Positions 27,563-34,075 are shown, counted from the stretch's first letter. The stretch: DNA of 64,000 nt from Chitinophaga eiseniae (GCF_012641265.1 NZ_JABAHZ010000007.1:1-64000); one strand, 5' to 3'. Notes: generated by a model from the sequence alone, not told the origin. Made by a program: numbers and translations.

Positions 27563-27570
27563 TACTTTTG
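27563..27570 (+). promoter_or_regulatory. -7 box of the OMP barrel gene promoter
   Basis: TACTTTTG matches TAnnTTTG. A TTG at 27536-27538 sits 24 nt upstream, longer than the usual 19. Confidence 0.65.
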
Positions 27571-27730
27571 TCGTAGCAAGAATGCTATCCAGAAGATTAT
27601 TCCCCATTATCCCCCTGCCTCTTATTGTATTGATAGCTGTCTGTAGATAGCTGTGGTTGCAAACGCAAAACGTTTGCCGGTATGTTTTATTCATTCAACG
27701 TGTAAAATTGTTAAAACTAAAAATCAGACT

Positions 27731-28345
27731 ATGAAAAGAATTCGTCTTTTAACCCTTGCGCTTGCAGCTGTATTGTTTGGCTCCGCCGCTAATGCCCAGA
27801 TTCAGAAAGGAAATATTATGGTAGGTGCTGATCTCACCAACATGAACGTGGTTTTTCAAAAAGAGAGTACCGCCTTCAGTTTTAATCTTTCCCCTAAAGT
27901 GGGTTGGTTTATCAAAGATGGTTTGGCTATTGGAGGTTATGTTGACTTTGGTGCAAATACCACCAAAAATAAGACAACAGATACCAGGGCTTCAAATACG
28001 AATTATGGCATAGGAGCTTTTGCCCGTTATTTTGTAGAGGATAAGAACGTCCGGAAACTGGAGTTTTCAAAAAGAGTAAGGTTCTTCGCGGAAGCGAATG
28101 CCGGGTTTGCCGGGCAGAACCCTGCCAGTGGAGCTTCTACTAATGGTTTTAATGTTGGTATCGGGCCTGGTATTTCTTATTTTATTACGCCCAATGTTGG
28201 CCTGGAAGGATTGTTTAAGTATGATCTGACAGTAGGAGGAGGAAATTCTACTACTGCTAATCGCCTCAGCCTTGGCATAGGTTTCCAGATTTACCTGCCA
28301 TCTGCGAAGGCAAAGGCTATTTACAAAGAGGAAAGAGGTAAATAA
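27731..28345 (+). CDS. Outer-membrane beta-barrel protein
   Basis: 204 aa from ATG 27731. A signal peptide (MKRIRLLTLALAAVLFGSAANAQ is split here as residues 1-23 with AQ cleavage) precedes an eight-stranded-type barrel with alternating strands and Gly/Asn turns (GWFIKDGLAIGGYVDFG, VGIGPGISYFITPNVGLEG, LSLGIGFQIYLP). It belongs to the porin-like/OmpW-like outer-membrane proteins common in Bacteroidota. Function not assignable. It has its own promoter and terminator. Confidence 0.82.
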   Translation: MKRIRLLTLALAAVLFGSAANAQIQKGNIMVGADLTNMNVVFQKESTAFSFNLSPKVGWFIKDGLAIGGYVDFGANTTKNKTTDTRASNTNYGIGAFARYFVEDKNVRKLEFSKRVRFFAEANAGFAGQNPASGASTNGFNVGIGPGISYFITPNVGLEGLFKYDLTVGGGNSTTANRLSLGIGFQIYLPSAKAKAIYKEERGK

Positions 28346-28362
28346 TATTAATATAAACACAG

Positions 28363-28408
28363 AAAATGGTTACAGCAGTCCTTACAAGGCTGTTTGTAAC
28401 CATTTTTT
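28363..28408 (+). terminator. Terminator of the OMP barrel gene
   Basis: AAAATGGTTACAGCAG pairs with GCTGTTTGTAACCATTTT and is followed by TT. Confidence 0.88.
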
Positions 28409-28461
28409 ATTAGGCATCCTCATCAGTTGGGCTACTGAATAAAATGAATAAGCCTTGTTGA

Positions 28462-28510
28462 AAATGAATTAATTGAACGAATGCTTTTAGGTAAGAACCC
28501 ATTATTTTAG
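28462..28510 (+). promoter_or_regulatory. Two-box promoter-like module, unit 1
   Basis: Box A ends TTGAACG at 28479 (GAATTAATTGAACG context), then about 21 nt, then a TTATTTTAG box ending 28510. Units 3 and 4 carry the same two boxes (GAATAAAATGAACG, TTTAATTTMG) with identical spacing. The second box resembles the TAnnTTTG -7 element. Confidence 0.5.
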
Positions 28511-28537
28511 TAACCTGTCTGCAAAGTTGTGGGCAAG

Positions 28538-28569
28538 GGGATTGCCGAAAACCCTGGAAAGAGTAGGCA
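28538..28569 (+). ncRNA. Conserved leader motif, unit 1
   Basis: GGGATTGCCGAAAACC, 7 variable nt, GAGTAGGCA. Four copies in the array share this pattern. TGCC can pair with GGCA to close a small loop. The motif ends 22 nt before the unit 1 micropeptide start. Candidate cis-acting RNA; no match to a riboswitch class I can name. Confidence 0.65.
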
Positions 28570-28591
28570 TTAAACGAATAAACTATCCGGT

Positions 28592-28657
28592 ATGCTGAGC
28601 TCAATACTCGCCGCAGTACTCAAATTCGTTGCTATCGTTGCTGGTGCAGCGCTGTAA
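28592..28657 (+). CDS. Micropeptide 1 (21 aa, hydrophobic)
   Basis: The ORF encodes a 21-residue peptide beginning MLSSILAAVLKF and ending VAGAAL. It is almost entirely hydrophobic, with one Lys (K11), and could form a membrane-active helix. It is below the normal ORF cutoff; support comes from its place after the conserved leader motif and before a hairpin terminator, the same order as in three neighbouring units. Function unknown: toxin, signal or membrane peptide are all possible. Confidence 0.6.
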   Translation: MLSSILAAVLKFVAIVAGAAL

Positions 28658-28660
28658 TTC

Positions 28661-28682
28661 TCATTGTTACGCAATGATTTTT
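28661..28682 (+). terminator. Terminator of unit 1
   Basis: TCATTG/CAATGA stem, 5-nt loop, five-T tail, starting 4 nt after the micropeptide 1 stop. Short, so read-through into unit 2 is plausible. Confidence 0.6.
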
Positions 28683-28688
28683 CCAGAT

Positions 28689-28720
28689 GGGATCGCCGAA
28701 AACCAATAACAGAGTAGGCA
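28689..28720 (+). ncRNA. Conserved leader motif, unit 2
   Basis: GGGATCGCCGAAAACC, 7 nt, GAGTAGGCA. It starts 7 nt after the unit 1 terminator and has no copy of the two-box promoter module, so this unit may depend on read-through from unit 1. It ends 19 nt before the ORF. Confidence 0.65.
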
Positions 28721-28739
28721 TAAATGAAAACGCTCAAGT

Positions 28740-28814
28740 ATGATTCTCAATGCCTTGGACACCTTCCTGAAAGGGTTAATTGCCCTGCTTACATCTACGT
28801 TGGGAGGCCTCTGA
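28740..28814 (+). CDS. Micropeptide 2 (24 aa, hydrophobic)
   Basis: 24 residues, beginning MILNALDTFLKG and ending LTSTLGGL. It shares the Leu-rich pattern and the C-terminal LGGL with micropeptide 3. A Lys is at position 11, as in micropeptide 1. A larger ORF in another frame starts at 28724 but has no supporting features. Placed 19 nt after the leader motif. Confidence 0.62.
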   Translation: MILNALDTFLKGLIALLTSTLGGL

Positions 28815-28971
28815 TTTTATTGGTGCTATGCACCGGGATGATGATATGCTGCTCAACTCGCACCAGGATACTGATACAATGGTGTGGCAATACGGACAGA
28901 CACGCTTTTGTCTTTCAGTTTTCCCGGTTGGATGTCTGGTAGCATTCGTAAAATATCCCGCCTATCTTTTT

Positions 28972-29010
28972 AACTAAAAAGCTCCGGTAGTCACCGGAGC
29001 TTTTTTAGTT
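28972..29010 (+). terminator. Terminator of unit 2
   Basis: AAAAAGCTCCGGT/ACCGGAGCTTTTTT, a strong intrinsic terminator 157 nt after the micropeptide 2 stop. The intervening stretch shows no further ORF I can support. Confidence 0.9.
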
Positions 29011-29089
29011 AAAGCGTTTTAATGCCAGCCATGCAGATCATGTAGTAGTACAGAGGAATGAACAATGAAACATCAGGATACCGAACTGA

Positions 29090-29132
29090 ATAAAATGAAC
29101 GAACGGAATTCACGCAATACGTTTTAATTTCG
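29090..29132 (+). promoter_or_regulatory. Two-box promoter-like module, unit 3
   Basis: GAATAAAATGAACG, 21 nt, then TTTAATTTCGG with the -7-like TAATTTCG at 29125-29132. The leader motif begins 26 nt further on, with a TGCACC/GGTGCA hairpin in between. Confidence 0.55.
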
Positions 29133-29158
29133 GTATGCACCAAAAGCAGGTGCACATT

Positions 29159-29192
29159 GGGATTGCCGAAAACCAAAGCAACAGAGTAGGTG
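29159..29192 (+). ncRNA. Conserved leader motif, unit 3
   Basis: GGGATTGCCGAAAACC, 9 nt, GAGTAGGTG. The last bases change from GGCA to GGTG, which still allows wobble pairing with TGCC, consistent with a conserved stem. It ends 23 nt before the ORF. Confidence 0.68.
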
Positions 29193-29215
29193 TAACCTGT
29201 CGTAAAAACTATCTT

Positions 29216-29284
29216 ATGGCTTTACTGAGTCAACTGCTGGCAACTATCCTCGGACTGTTGCAATCTCTGCTGGGAGGTCTGTAA
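29216..29284 (+). CDS. Micropeptide 3 (22 aa, hydrophobic)
   Basis: 22 residues beginning MALLSQLLATIL and ending QSLLGGL. Polar residues (S5, Q6, T10, Q16, S17) recur every five or six positions, so a helix would be amphipathic but uncharged. It aligns without gaps to the first 21 residues of micropeptide 4. Confidence 0.68.
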   Translation: MALLSQLLATILGLLQSLLGGL

Positions 29285-29295
29285 GATTTTCCCCG

Positions 29296-29337
29296 GTAAG
29301 GGATGATTCCACATGAATGTGATGCTATTTCCCTTAC
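29296..29337 (+). other. Imperfect hairpin after micropeptide 3
   Basis: GTAAGGGA (29296-29303) pairs with TCCCTTAC (29330-29337), with an inner CACAT/ATGTG stem. It lies between the ORF and the terminator and would form the 3' UTR of unit 3. Confidence 0.6.
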
Positions 29338-29350
29338 GAACATCATCCTG

Positions 29351-29380
29351 AAAGCTGTTCTGAAAAGAACAGCTTTTTTT
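29351..29380 (+). terminator. Terminator of unit 3
   Basis: AAAGCTGTTCT/AGAACAGCTTT with a seven-T tail. Confidence 0.9.
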
Positions 29381-29425
29381 ATGCGGAATAGAAGCTTTCA
29401 AATTCCCTCTGGTGGTGCAATGAAC

Positions 29426-29441
29426 GGGATTGCCAAAAGCG
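29426..29441 (+). repeat. Degenerate fragment of the leader motif
   Basis: GGGATTGCCAAAAGC matches the 5' half of the leader motif but lacks the GAGTAGGCA half. It lies just before the promoter-like module of unit 4 and may be a decayed unit. Confidence 0.4.
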
Positions 29442-29447
29442 GTTGGA

Positions 29448-29494
29448 ATGAATAAAATGAACGCGTGTTTATTGCATGATTGACTTTAATTTAG
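29448..29494 (+). promoter_or_regulatory. Two-box promoter-like module, unit 4
   Basis: GAATAAAATGAACG, 21 nt, then TTTAATTTAGC with TAATTTAG at 29487-29494. The spacing equals that in unit 3. The leader motif starts 23 nt later. Confidence 0.55.
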
Positions 29495-29517
29495 CTGCCG
29501 TTAACCGAATAACAACT

Positions 29518-29550
29518 GGGAATGCCGAAAACCAGATAATAGAGTAGGCA
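29518..29550 (+). ncRNA. Conserved leader motif, unit 4
   Basis: GGGAATGCCGAAAACC, 8 nt, GAGTAGGCA. The same TGCC/GGCA closing pair is possible. It ends 23 nt before the ORF. Confidence 0.68.
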
Positions 29551-29573
29551 ATATCTTATAAAAACCTTTTTCC

Positions 29574-29660
29574 ATGGATTTACTGAATCAACTGCTGGCA
29601 TTAATCTTAGGATTAGTAAAATCATTGTTAGGTGGTATCGGTGGTGGTTTACCACTGTAA
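29574..29660 (+). CDS. Micropeptide 4 (28 aa, hydrophobic)
   Basis: 28 residues beginning MDLLNQLLALIL and ending GIGGGLPL. It is the closest relative of micropeptide 3 (shared LL.QLLA.ILGL..SLLGG) with a Gly-rich extension. Lys16 is the only basic residue. The synonymous codon differences from micropeptide 3 (for example CTC/TTA Leu codons) suggest selection at the protein level. Confidence 0.68.
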   Translation: MDLLNQLLALILGLVKSLLGGIGGGLPL

Positions 29661-29706
29661 TCAGTGGGGGCTTGACCACTGTGCTCATTGAGCCACTTTA
29701 ATTATT

Positions 29707-29743
29707 AAAAGAGGGTATTCCGGAAAGCGGGATACCCTCTTTT
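29707..29743 (+). terminator. Terminator of unit 4
   Basis: AAAAGAGGGTATTCC/GGGATACCCTCTTTT, a strong intrinsic terminator closing the micropeptide array. Confidence 0.9.
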
Positions 29744-29935
29744 CGTGTTGGGCTGGCAGGATGGTATGTCTAATAAGCCAGGCGCCCGTGAGAGCTTACC
29801 TTTGGTAAGCAGTATGGGGCTTTTCGGAAAGCGGGCCAGGCCGTTCCCGAAACCCCGGGACGGTGCTTCCGGGAGCCGTTGCAAACACCTTTTTATCGGT
29901 CTGCCGGAAAAAACAAAAAGAAATTTTTCTCTTTT

Positions 29936-29965
29936 TTGGTTTTGAAATTTGTTTTCCTATATTTG
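29936..29965 (+). promoter_or_regulatory. Upstream promoter P1 of the S10 operon
   Basis: TTG 29936-29938, 19 nt, TATATTTG 29958-29965. It matches the -33/-7 consensus and spacing. It would give a leader of about 230 nt before rpsJ, or a separate small RNA. Confidence 0.75.
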
Positions 29966-30121
29966 TCAAAACGAGCATGTGAAGTTACCTTAAGGCTTAA
30001 CACACACACAATGAATGTTTTCTGAAGCCTTATTGCCCAAATGACCACACTCCATCTACCTTCCAACTGCCGCCGGAGCTAGCCTTTCGCCCGGTATATT
30101 TCATTTTTTTCTGAGAATTAT

Positions 30122-30151
30122 TTGCCAAATAGAAAAAACGGGTTACCTTTG
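30122..30151 (+). promoter_or_regulatory. Proximal promoter P2 of rpsJ
   Basis: TTG 30122-30124, 19 nt, TACCTTTG 30144-30151. The -7 box is the same 8-mer as for rpsL, fusA and carA. A CCCAA/TTGGG hairpin follows in the leader. Confidence 0.85.
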
Positions 30152-30198
30152 CCCTCCCAAATTGTATTGGGAAAAAACTAAGAAGAAGTTCATTGCAT

Positions 30199-30504
30199 AT
30201 GTCTCAGAGAATAAGAATCAAGCTGAAGTCCTACGATCATAACCTGGTAGACAAGTCTGCTGAGAAGATCGTTAAAACCGTGCGTAACACGGGTGCCGTG
30301 GTAACAGGTCCAATTCCTTTACCTACCGAGAAGAAAATATTTACAGTATTGCGTTCTCCGCACGTTAACAAGAAAGCGCGCGAGCAGTTCCAACTGTGTA
30401 CTCACAAACGTTTACTGGATATTTACACGTCTTCTTCCAGAACTGTAGACGCGCTGAGCAAGCTCGATTTACCTTCCGGAGTAGAAGTTGAAATTAAAGC
30501 ATAG
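30199..30504 (+). CDS. rpsJ: 30S ribosomal protein S10
   Basis: 101 aa, 30S head protein and NusG/NusB partner. Start at ATG 30199 (MSQRIRIKLKSYDHNLVDKSAEKIV); a TTG two codons earlier is less likely. Conserved RSPHVNKKAREQFQLCTHKRLLDI is present. First gene of the S10-spc-alpha block, directly after two promoters. Confidence 0.97.
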   Translation: MSQRIRIKLKSYDHNLVDKSAEKIVKTVRNTGAVVTGPIPLPTEKKIFTVLRSPHVNKKAREQFQLCTHKRLLDIYTSSSRTVDALSKLDLPSGVEVEIKA

Positions 30505-30549
30505 GACAACAGCAAGGCGGGCAAAAGGCCGGCCTTTAATTGATTTATG

Positions 30550-30674
30550 GTTATACTGTTGATTTTCAACAGTATAACAATTTTAACAAACAAACATAGG
30601 TCGCGCCTTCTGGGCGACCACCCAATAAATGTATTTAAACCGCCTATCCTGGGGATAGCTAGAAATCCCCCAGG
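30550..30674 (+). promoter_or_regulatory. Three-hairpin spacer between rpsJ and rplC
   Basis: Three stems in order: GTTATACTGTTGA/TCAACAGTATAAC (30550-30578, near perfect), GGTCGC/GCGACC (30599-30619) and CCTGGGGAT/ATCCCCCAGG (30648-30674). None has a proper U-tract. The position suits an autogenous control leader for the rplC-rplD part, as L4 acts in other bacteria, but no L4 site is recognisable. Confidence 0.55.
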
Positions 30675-30696
30675 CGCTGGGTAAAATCATATAAAA

Positions 30697-31314
30697 ATGA
30701 AAGGTATTATTGGCAAAAAGATTGGTATGACCAGTATCTTCGAAGCTAATGGTAAACAAACTGCTGTTACCATTATCGAAGCAGGTCCCAACGTTGTAAC
30801 CCAGGTAAAAACCCTGGAATCAGATGGTTACAATGCAATTCAGGTTTCTTTCGGTGAAAAGAAAGAAAAGCACACCACTAAAGCAGAAAGCAATCACTTC
30901 GCGAAAGCAAGCACTTCTCCCAAACGTTACGTTAAAGAACTCCGTAATCCGGACGTACAGAAAGCCCTCGGTGAATCCATCACCTGCGAAATCTTCGCAG
31001 AAGGCGAAACAATCGACGTAGTAGGCACTTCCAAAGGTAAAGGTTTCCAGGGTGTTGTAAAACGCCACGGATTCAGCGGTGTGGGTGAAGCTACCCACGG
31101 TCAGCACGACAGAAGCAGAGCTCCCGGTTCTGTTGGTGGATCCTCCTATCCTTCCCGCGTATTTAAAGGTATGCGTATGGCCGGCCAGACAGGTAATGAA
31201 AGAGTGAAAGTGAAAGGTCTGAAGATCGTGAAAATATTCCCTGAAAAGAATTATATCCTGGTAAGTGGTTCCGTTCCCGGCCACAATGGTTCAATCGTTT
31301 TAATCCAGAAGTAA
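30697..31314 (+). CDS. rplC: 50S ribosomal protein L3
   Basis: 205 aa, early-assembly 23S-binding protein near the peptidyl-transferase centre. The W-loop region and glutamine-methylation neighbourhood are seen in GVVKRHGFSGVGEATHGQHDR...RAPGSVG, and GMRMAGQTGNERVKVKGLKIV is typical. One base separates its stop from the rplD start. Confidence 0.97.
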   Translation: MKGIIGKKIGMTSIFEANGKQTAVTIIEAGPNVVTQVKTLESDGYNAIQVSFGEKKEKHTTKAESNHFAKASTSPKRYVKELRNPDVQKALGESITCEIFAEGETIDVVGTSKGKGFQGVVKRHGFSGVGEATHGQHDRSRAPGSVGGSSYPSRVFKGMRMAGQTGNERVKVKGLKIVKIFPEKNYILVSGSVPGHNGSIVLIQK

Positions 31315-31315
31315 C

Positions 31316-31954
31316 ATGCAAGTAGATATTTTAAATATACAAGGAAAGAAAACCGGAAGATCTATTGAGCTTCCTGAGGAGATCTTTGGTGTTGAACCTA
31401 ACAACCACGTTATCTACCTGGCTGTTAAACAATACCTCGCTGCTCAGCGTCAGGGTACCCACAAGGTAAAAACCAGAGCTGAAGTAAAAGGTGCTTCCCG
31501 CAAATTACACAAACAAAAAGGTACCGGTGGCGCCCGTAAAGGTAACATCCGTAACCCACTGTATAAAGGTGGTGGTACCATCTTCGGACCAAAACCTCAT
31601 GGTTGGGGCTTCAAACTGAACAGAAAAGTGAAAGATCTCGCTAAGATCTCCGCCCTGTCAGTAAAAGCTAAGGAAAACAGCATCATCATCGTTGAAGATC
31701 TGCAACTGGAAGCACCAAAAACCAAACAGTTCGTTGGTTTCCTGAAGAACCTGAACATCAACGTTGAAGGCAGAAAGACTATGTTCATCACGCCTGAATA
31801 CAACGACAATGTTTACCTGTCTTTAAGAAACATCCCAACTGTAGACGGTACCGTTCTGAGTGATATCAACACTTATGACATCATGAACAGCAACTACATC
31901 GTGTTTACTGAAAGCGCTGCTAAAATCTTCACGGAAGAGCCGGCAGAAGCGTAA
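31316..31954 (+). CDS. rplD: 50S ribosomal protein L4
   Basis: 212 aa, lines the exit tunnel with its extended loop (KQKGTGGARKGNIRNPLYKGGGTIFGPKPHGW). In many bacteria L4 also represses its own operon. Nearly contiguous with rplC. Confidence 0.97.
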   Translation: MQVDILNIQGKKTGRSIELPEEIFGVEPNNHVIYLAVKQYLAAQRQGTHKVKTRAEVKGASRKLHKQKGTGGARKGNIRNPLYKGGGTIFGPKPHGWGFKLNRKVKDLAKISALSVKAKENSIIIVEDLQLEAPKTKQFVGFLKNLNINVEGRKTMFITPEYNDNVYLSLRNIPTVDGTVLSDINTYDIMNSNYIVFTESAAKIFTEEPAEA

Positions 31955-31978
31955 GATGTCAAAAACAATTAACAAAAC

Positions 31979-32015
31979 AAGCTAAGAGCTGAACGCTAAT
32001 AGCTAAAAGCTAATA
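31979..32015 (+). repeat. AGCTAA-rich imperfect repeat before rplW
   Basis: GCTAAGAGCTGAACGCTAAT followed by AGCTAAAAGCTAATA. A related AGCT-rich block precedes map at 42341-42397. Confidence 0.5.
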
Positions 32016-32020
32016 AAGAA

Positions 32021-32320
32021 ATGAAACTTTCTGACGTTTTAATCAAACCGGTGGTATCCGAAAAGGTTAACAAAGCAACCGATAAATTCAACCGCTATTA
32101 CTTCATCGTTGACAAAAAAGCCAACAAACTGGAGATCAAAAAAGCAGTGGAAGAATTTTACGGCGTAACCGTAGCAGATGTAAATACTGCTGTAATGCCA
32201 GGTAAAGCTAAATTCCGCTTTACTAAAGCCGGTTTCATCGCAGGTAAAAAACCGTCTTATAAAAAGGCGATTATTACCATTGCAGCTGGTGAAGCTATAG
32301 ATCTGTATGCTAACATGTAG
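32021..32320 (+). CDS. rplW: 50S ribosomal protein L23
   Basis: 99 aa, tunnel-exit protein that docks trigger factor and SRP. Recognised from LIKPVVSEKVNKATDKFNRYYF and the ANKLEIKKAVEEFYGVTV stretch. Confidence 0.96.
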   Translation: MKLSDVLIKPVVSEKVNKATDKFNRYYFIVDKKANKLEIKKAVEEFYGVTVADVNTAVMPGKAKFRFTKAGFIAGKKPSYKKAIITIAAGEAIDLYANM

Positions 32321-32406
32321 TGCCTTTCCGGCCTGAACAGCCGGGATGTGGATGTATATACAGATCACGATTTATATTTTAATAACATTTAACTTTTTAG
32401 GAAGTA

Positions 32407-33240
32407 ATGGCACTGAAGAAGTTCAAACCAATGACGGCCGGTACCCGCTGGAAAATAGGCAACGCTTATGCTGAGCTGACTACGGATACCCCGGAAAAAA
32501 GCCTGCTGGAACCCATTAAGAGAACCGGCGGTAGAAACGCACAGGGTAGAATGTCCATGCGTTACATCGGTGGTGGTCACAAGAAACAATACCGTGTAAT
32601 TGATTTCAAACGTGATAAGGAAAATATTCCTGCTACCGTAAAAACTATCGAATACGATCCAAACCGTAGCGCATTCATCGCACTGGTGAACTATGCAGAT
32701 GGTGAAAAACGTTACATCATTGCTCCTCAGGGCTTACAGGTAGGTGGTACCGTTATCAGCGGCACCGATGTAGCTCCTGAAGTAGGTAACGCTTTACCGC
32801 TGAAGAACATGCCGCTGGGTACTGTTGTACACAACATCGAGCTGCAACCTGGTAAAGGTGGTGCTATCGCAAGAAGCGCCGGCGCTTATGCTCAGCTGTC
32901 CAACAAGGAAGAGAAATATGCGGTACTGAAAATGCCTTCCGGTGAGCTGCGTAAAGTATTGAATACTTGTAAAGCTACTGTAGGTACTGTTTCTAACTCC
33001 GATCACGCCCTGCAATCCATCGGTAAGGCTGGTGCGAATCGCTGGAGAGGTATCCGTCCTCGCAACCGTGGTGTGGCGATGAACCCTGTAGATCACCCAA
33101 TGGGTGGTGGTGAAGGTAAATCTTCCGGAGGCCATCCAAGATCCAGAACTGGTAAATATGCGAAAGGTCTGAAAACCAGAAAACCGCATAAGAGTTCTGA
33201 TAAGCTGATCATTAGCAGAAAAAACGGTAAAAAATTATAA
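32407..33240 (+). CDS. rplB: 50S ribosomal protein L2
   Basis: 277 aa, essential for subunit association and peptidyl transfer. The conserved GRNAQGRMSMRYIGGGHK, SAGAYAQLSNKEEKYAVLKMPSGELR and MNPVDHPMGGGEGKSSGGHP (with the catalytic-region His) blocks are all present. Confidence 0.98.
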   Translation: MALKKFKPMTAGTRWKIGNAYAELTTDTPEKSLLEPIKRTGGRNAQGRMSMRYIGGGHKKQYRVIDFKRDKENIPATVKTIEYDPNRSAFIALVNYADGEKRYIIAPQGLQVGGTVISGTDVAPEVGNALPLKNMPLGTVVHNIELQPGKGGAIARSAGAYAQLSNKEEKYAVLKMPSGELRKVLNTCKATVGTVSNSDHALQSIGKAGANRWRGIRPRNRGVAMNPVDHPMGGGEGKSSGGHPRSRTGKYAKGLKTRKPHKSSDKLIISRKNGKKL

Positions 33241-33306
33241 TTTCTGAATCCGGGCTCCGGTAGTAATACCAGATCCCGGGTTTGAAAAATCATAAATCAG
33301 TAAGAC

Positions 33307-33573
33307 ATGGCTCGTTCCATAAAAAAAGGTCCTTACGTAGACCAGAAATTAGAAACTAAGGTTGAAAAAATGAATACCGGCACCAAACGTACTGTTATCA
33401 AGACATGGAGCCGTCGTTCTACTATCACGCCTGATTTCGTTGGTCACACTTTCGCAGTTCACAATGGCAACAAATTCATTCCTGTTTATGTAACAGAATT
33501 TATGGTTGGTCATAAACTGGGCGAATTTGCACCTACACGTAACTTCAGAGGACACGTTAACAAGAAAATGTAA
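33307..33573 (+). CDS. rpsS: 30S ribosomal protein S19
   Basis: 88 aa, 30S head protein near the A-site finger. MARSIKKGPYVDQKL and the LGEFAPTRNFRGHVNKKM C-terminal block identify it. Confidence 0.97.
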   Translation: MARSIKKGPYVDQKLETKVEKMNTGTKRTVIKTWSRRSTITPDFVGHTFAVHNGNKFIPVYVTEFMVGHKLGEFAPTRNFRGHVNKKM

Positions 33574-33669
33574 ATTATAGTCTGAGGTTTGAGGTTTGAA
33601 GTATCGGTTTCAAACCAATAGATCAAACAGCAGACATCAGACACCTAATAATAAAAGAAATTAATAACA

Positions 33670-34017
33670 ATGGAAGCAGTAGCTAAGCTGAATAATAATC
33701 CTACATCTCCCCGCAAAATGCGTTTGCTGGCAGACTTAATTCGTGGTCTGGATGTAGAAAAGGCTTTGAATATTTTGAAATTCCATCCGAAGCACCCAAG
33801 CGTACCTTTAGAAAAACTGCTGGTATCTGCGATCGCTAACTGGAAAGTGAAGAATGAAGGTGCAAGGGTAGAAGATGCTAACCTGATCGTTAAAACTATT
33901 TTTGTTGACGGCGGCCGCACACTGAAAAGAATGCGCCCAGCTCCACAAGGAAGAGGTTACAGAATCCGCAAGAGAAGTAACCACGTAACAATTGTAGTGG
34001 ACAGCAAAGCACAATAA
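33670..34017 (+). CDS. rplV: 50S ribosomal protein L22
   Basis: 115 aa, tunnel-wall protein. SPRKMRLLADLIRG at the N terminus and the beta-hairpin DGGRTLKRMRPAPQGRGYRIRKRSNHV are conserved, so the macrolide-relevant loop is normal in length. The preceding spacer (33574-33669) has a GTCTGA...TCAGAC inverted repeat. Confidence 0.97.
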   Translation: MEAVAKLNNNPTSPRKMRLLADLIRGLDVEKALNILKFHPKHPSVPLEKLLVSAIANWKVKNEGARVEDANLIVKTIFVDGGRTLKRMRPAPQGRGYRIRKRSNHVTIVVDSKAQ

Positions 34018-34075
34018 TTAGTGCGGAAACGAGATAGAAACAAAACTATTAAACTAATAGACAAATAACCAGAAC

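Larger units (their letters stand above)
27388..27730. other. Intergenic region before the OMP barrel gene
   Basis: 343 bp with a T-rich terminator (27508-27530), a TACTTTTG promoter box (27563-27570) and a hairpin GCAAACG/CGTTTGC (27659-27677) in the untranslated leader. An in-frame start at 27653 would extend the barrel protein by 26 residues, but this removes the signal peptide from the N terminus and is not likely. Confidence 0.6.
29745..30198. other. Upstream region of the S10 operon
   Basis: Contains a GC-rich block of small hairpins (29794-29876: GCTTACC/GGTAAGC, GCTTT/AAAGC, CCGT-CCCG/CGGGACGG), then two promoters (29936-29965 and 30122-30151). The transcript from the first would include an AAGGCTT/AAGCCTT stem (29992-30031). 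The 66-aa ORFs on either strand here have no coding support. Confidence 0.6.

Noticed and set aside
28538..28569. GEMM or fluoride riboswitch
   Set aside because: Core motifs of those classes are missing; only a loose likeness of GCC/GGC pairing.
28724..28942. 72-aa ORF over micropeptide 2
   Set aside because: Different frame from the micropeptide that shows similarity to its neighbours; no homology-like pattern; Cys-rich random composition.
28462..29743. CRISPR array
   Set aside because: Repeats are spaced irregularly (150-470 bp), each followed by a short ORF and terminator, and no cas genes are present.
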